Source: Candidatus Bathyarchaeota archaeon | GTDB taxonomy: Archaea > Thermoproteota > Bathyarchaeia > Bathyarchaeales > UBA233 | Length of the DNA: 5,753 nucleotides | Assembly: GCA_023488835.1 (NCBI GenBank) | Contig: JAMDCS010000010.1 | Span: forward strand, 1-5,753 | Reading direction: 5' to 3' | Shown: positions 5,591-5,753 of the stretch, in pieces | How positions within the stretch are numbered: position 1 is the first letter of the stretch | Layout of the letters: every line of letters starts with the position of its first letter | Translations under genes and position numbers: made by a program | Notes under the pieces: generated by a model | Told to the model about the DNA's origin: nothing | The model's input: the letters and a program-made list of their open reading frames with translations, nothing else | The model's database searches: none

Positions 5591-5753
5591 CAGAGTGATT
5601 TTCCATCTTATATTTTAGTTCTGGCGCTGCGATGGTTATTTTTGTTCCTGAAGCAACAGGCGAGGTTATCCAGACGTTTCCGCCGATGACTACGTTGTCG
5701 CCTACCACTGCTTCTGCGCCCAGCAAGGTTGCGCCTGAATAGATGACGACGTT
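5574..5753 (-). CDS. Serine O-acetyltransferase-like hexapeptide protein, C-terminal end
   Basis: Partial gene: 59 C-terminal residues and a TAA stop (5576-5574) enter from the right edge; the start is outside. The segment is left-handed beta-helix: NVVIYSGATLLGAEAVVGDN, then VVIGGNVWITSPVASGTKI. The combination of a GATLLG turn, IGGNVW and S-V-SGTK matches the C-terminus of serine O-acetyltransferases (CysE/EpsC type), which make O-acetylserine for cysteine synthesis. The tail APELKYKMENHSEKAKP is charged and looks unstructured. Other hexapeptide acyltransferases, including sugar acetyltransferases, share parts of this pattern, and the catalytic histidines lie upstream outside the window, so the specific substrate is a probable rather than certain call. 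It faces the Lrp-type regulator with 17 bases between the stops. Confidence 0.7.
   Translation of the reverse strand, partial: NVVIYSGATLLGAEAVVGDNVVIGGNVWITSPVASGTKITIAAPELKYKMENHSEKAKP

Overview
This window looks archaeal. Promoter-like sequences are TATA boxes of the archaeal type (a 10-bp TTTATATAAA twice upstream of the nucleotidyltransferase gene). There is an Lrp/AsnC regulator, and the enzymes have an archaeal flavour: a 456-aa GlmM-type phosphohexomutase with a GEENGG loop, and a GDP-mannose-pyrophosphorylase-like protein with an LAGGFATRL start. I suspect a mesophilic TACK-group lineage such as Bathyarchaeia, but this rests on overall impression and is not proven by any marker in the window.

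Layout. Four genes lie head to tail on the minus strand, read from right to left: fused GMP synthase (guaA, 4899-3349), a sugar-1-phosphate nucleotidyltransferase with a left-handed beta-helix tail (3177-2104), a phosphoglucosamine/phosphomannomutase-family protein (2062-692), and the N-terminal 219 residues of a divergent nucleotide-sugar dehydrogenase (657 to beyond the left edge). The last three are separated by only 41 and 34 bases and probably form one transcription unit. guaA is separated from them by 171 bases that hold a U-rich terminator candidate and a duplicated TATA-box promoter. To the right, an Lrp/AsnC-family regulator (about 5113-5556, plus strand) diverges from guaA across a 213-base regulatory region. 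It converges, 17 bases apart, on the C-terminal end of a serine O-acetyltransferase-like hexapeptide protein (minus strand, off the right edge).

How the genes work together (inference). The phosphomutase would move phosphate from C6 to C1 of a hexose or hexosamine, the nucleotidyltransferase would activate the sugar-1-phosphate with an NTP, and the dehydrogenase would oxidise the NDP-sugar to a uronate. That is a typical supply line for glycan, S-layer or N-glycan precursors. If the nucleotide is GTP, as the resemblance to GDP-mannose pyrophosphorylase suggests, the adjacent GMP synthase supplies the guanine nucleotide. The Lrp-type regulator next to a serine acetyltransferase gene hints at amino-acid or sulfur regulation, but no target is demonstrated.

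Most of the window is ordinary metabolism and I see no evidence of a new defence or mobile system. The points worth a second look are the divergent dehydrogenase, the exact 25-bp duplication of a promoter, and two related palindromes that bracket the Lrp promoter.
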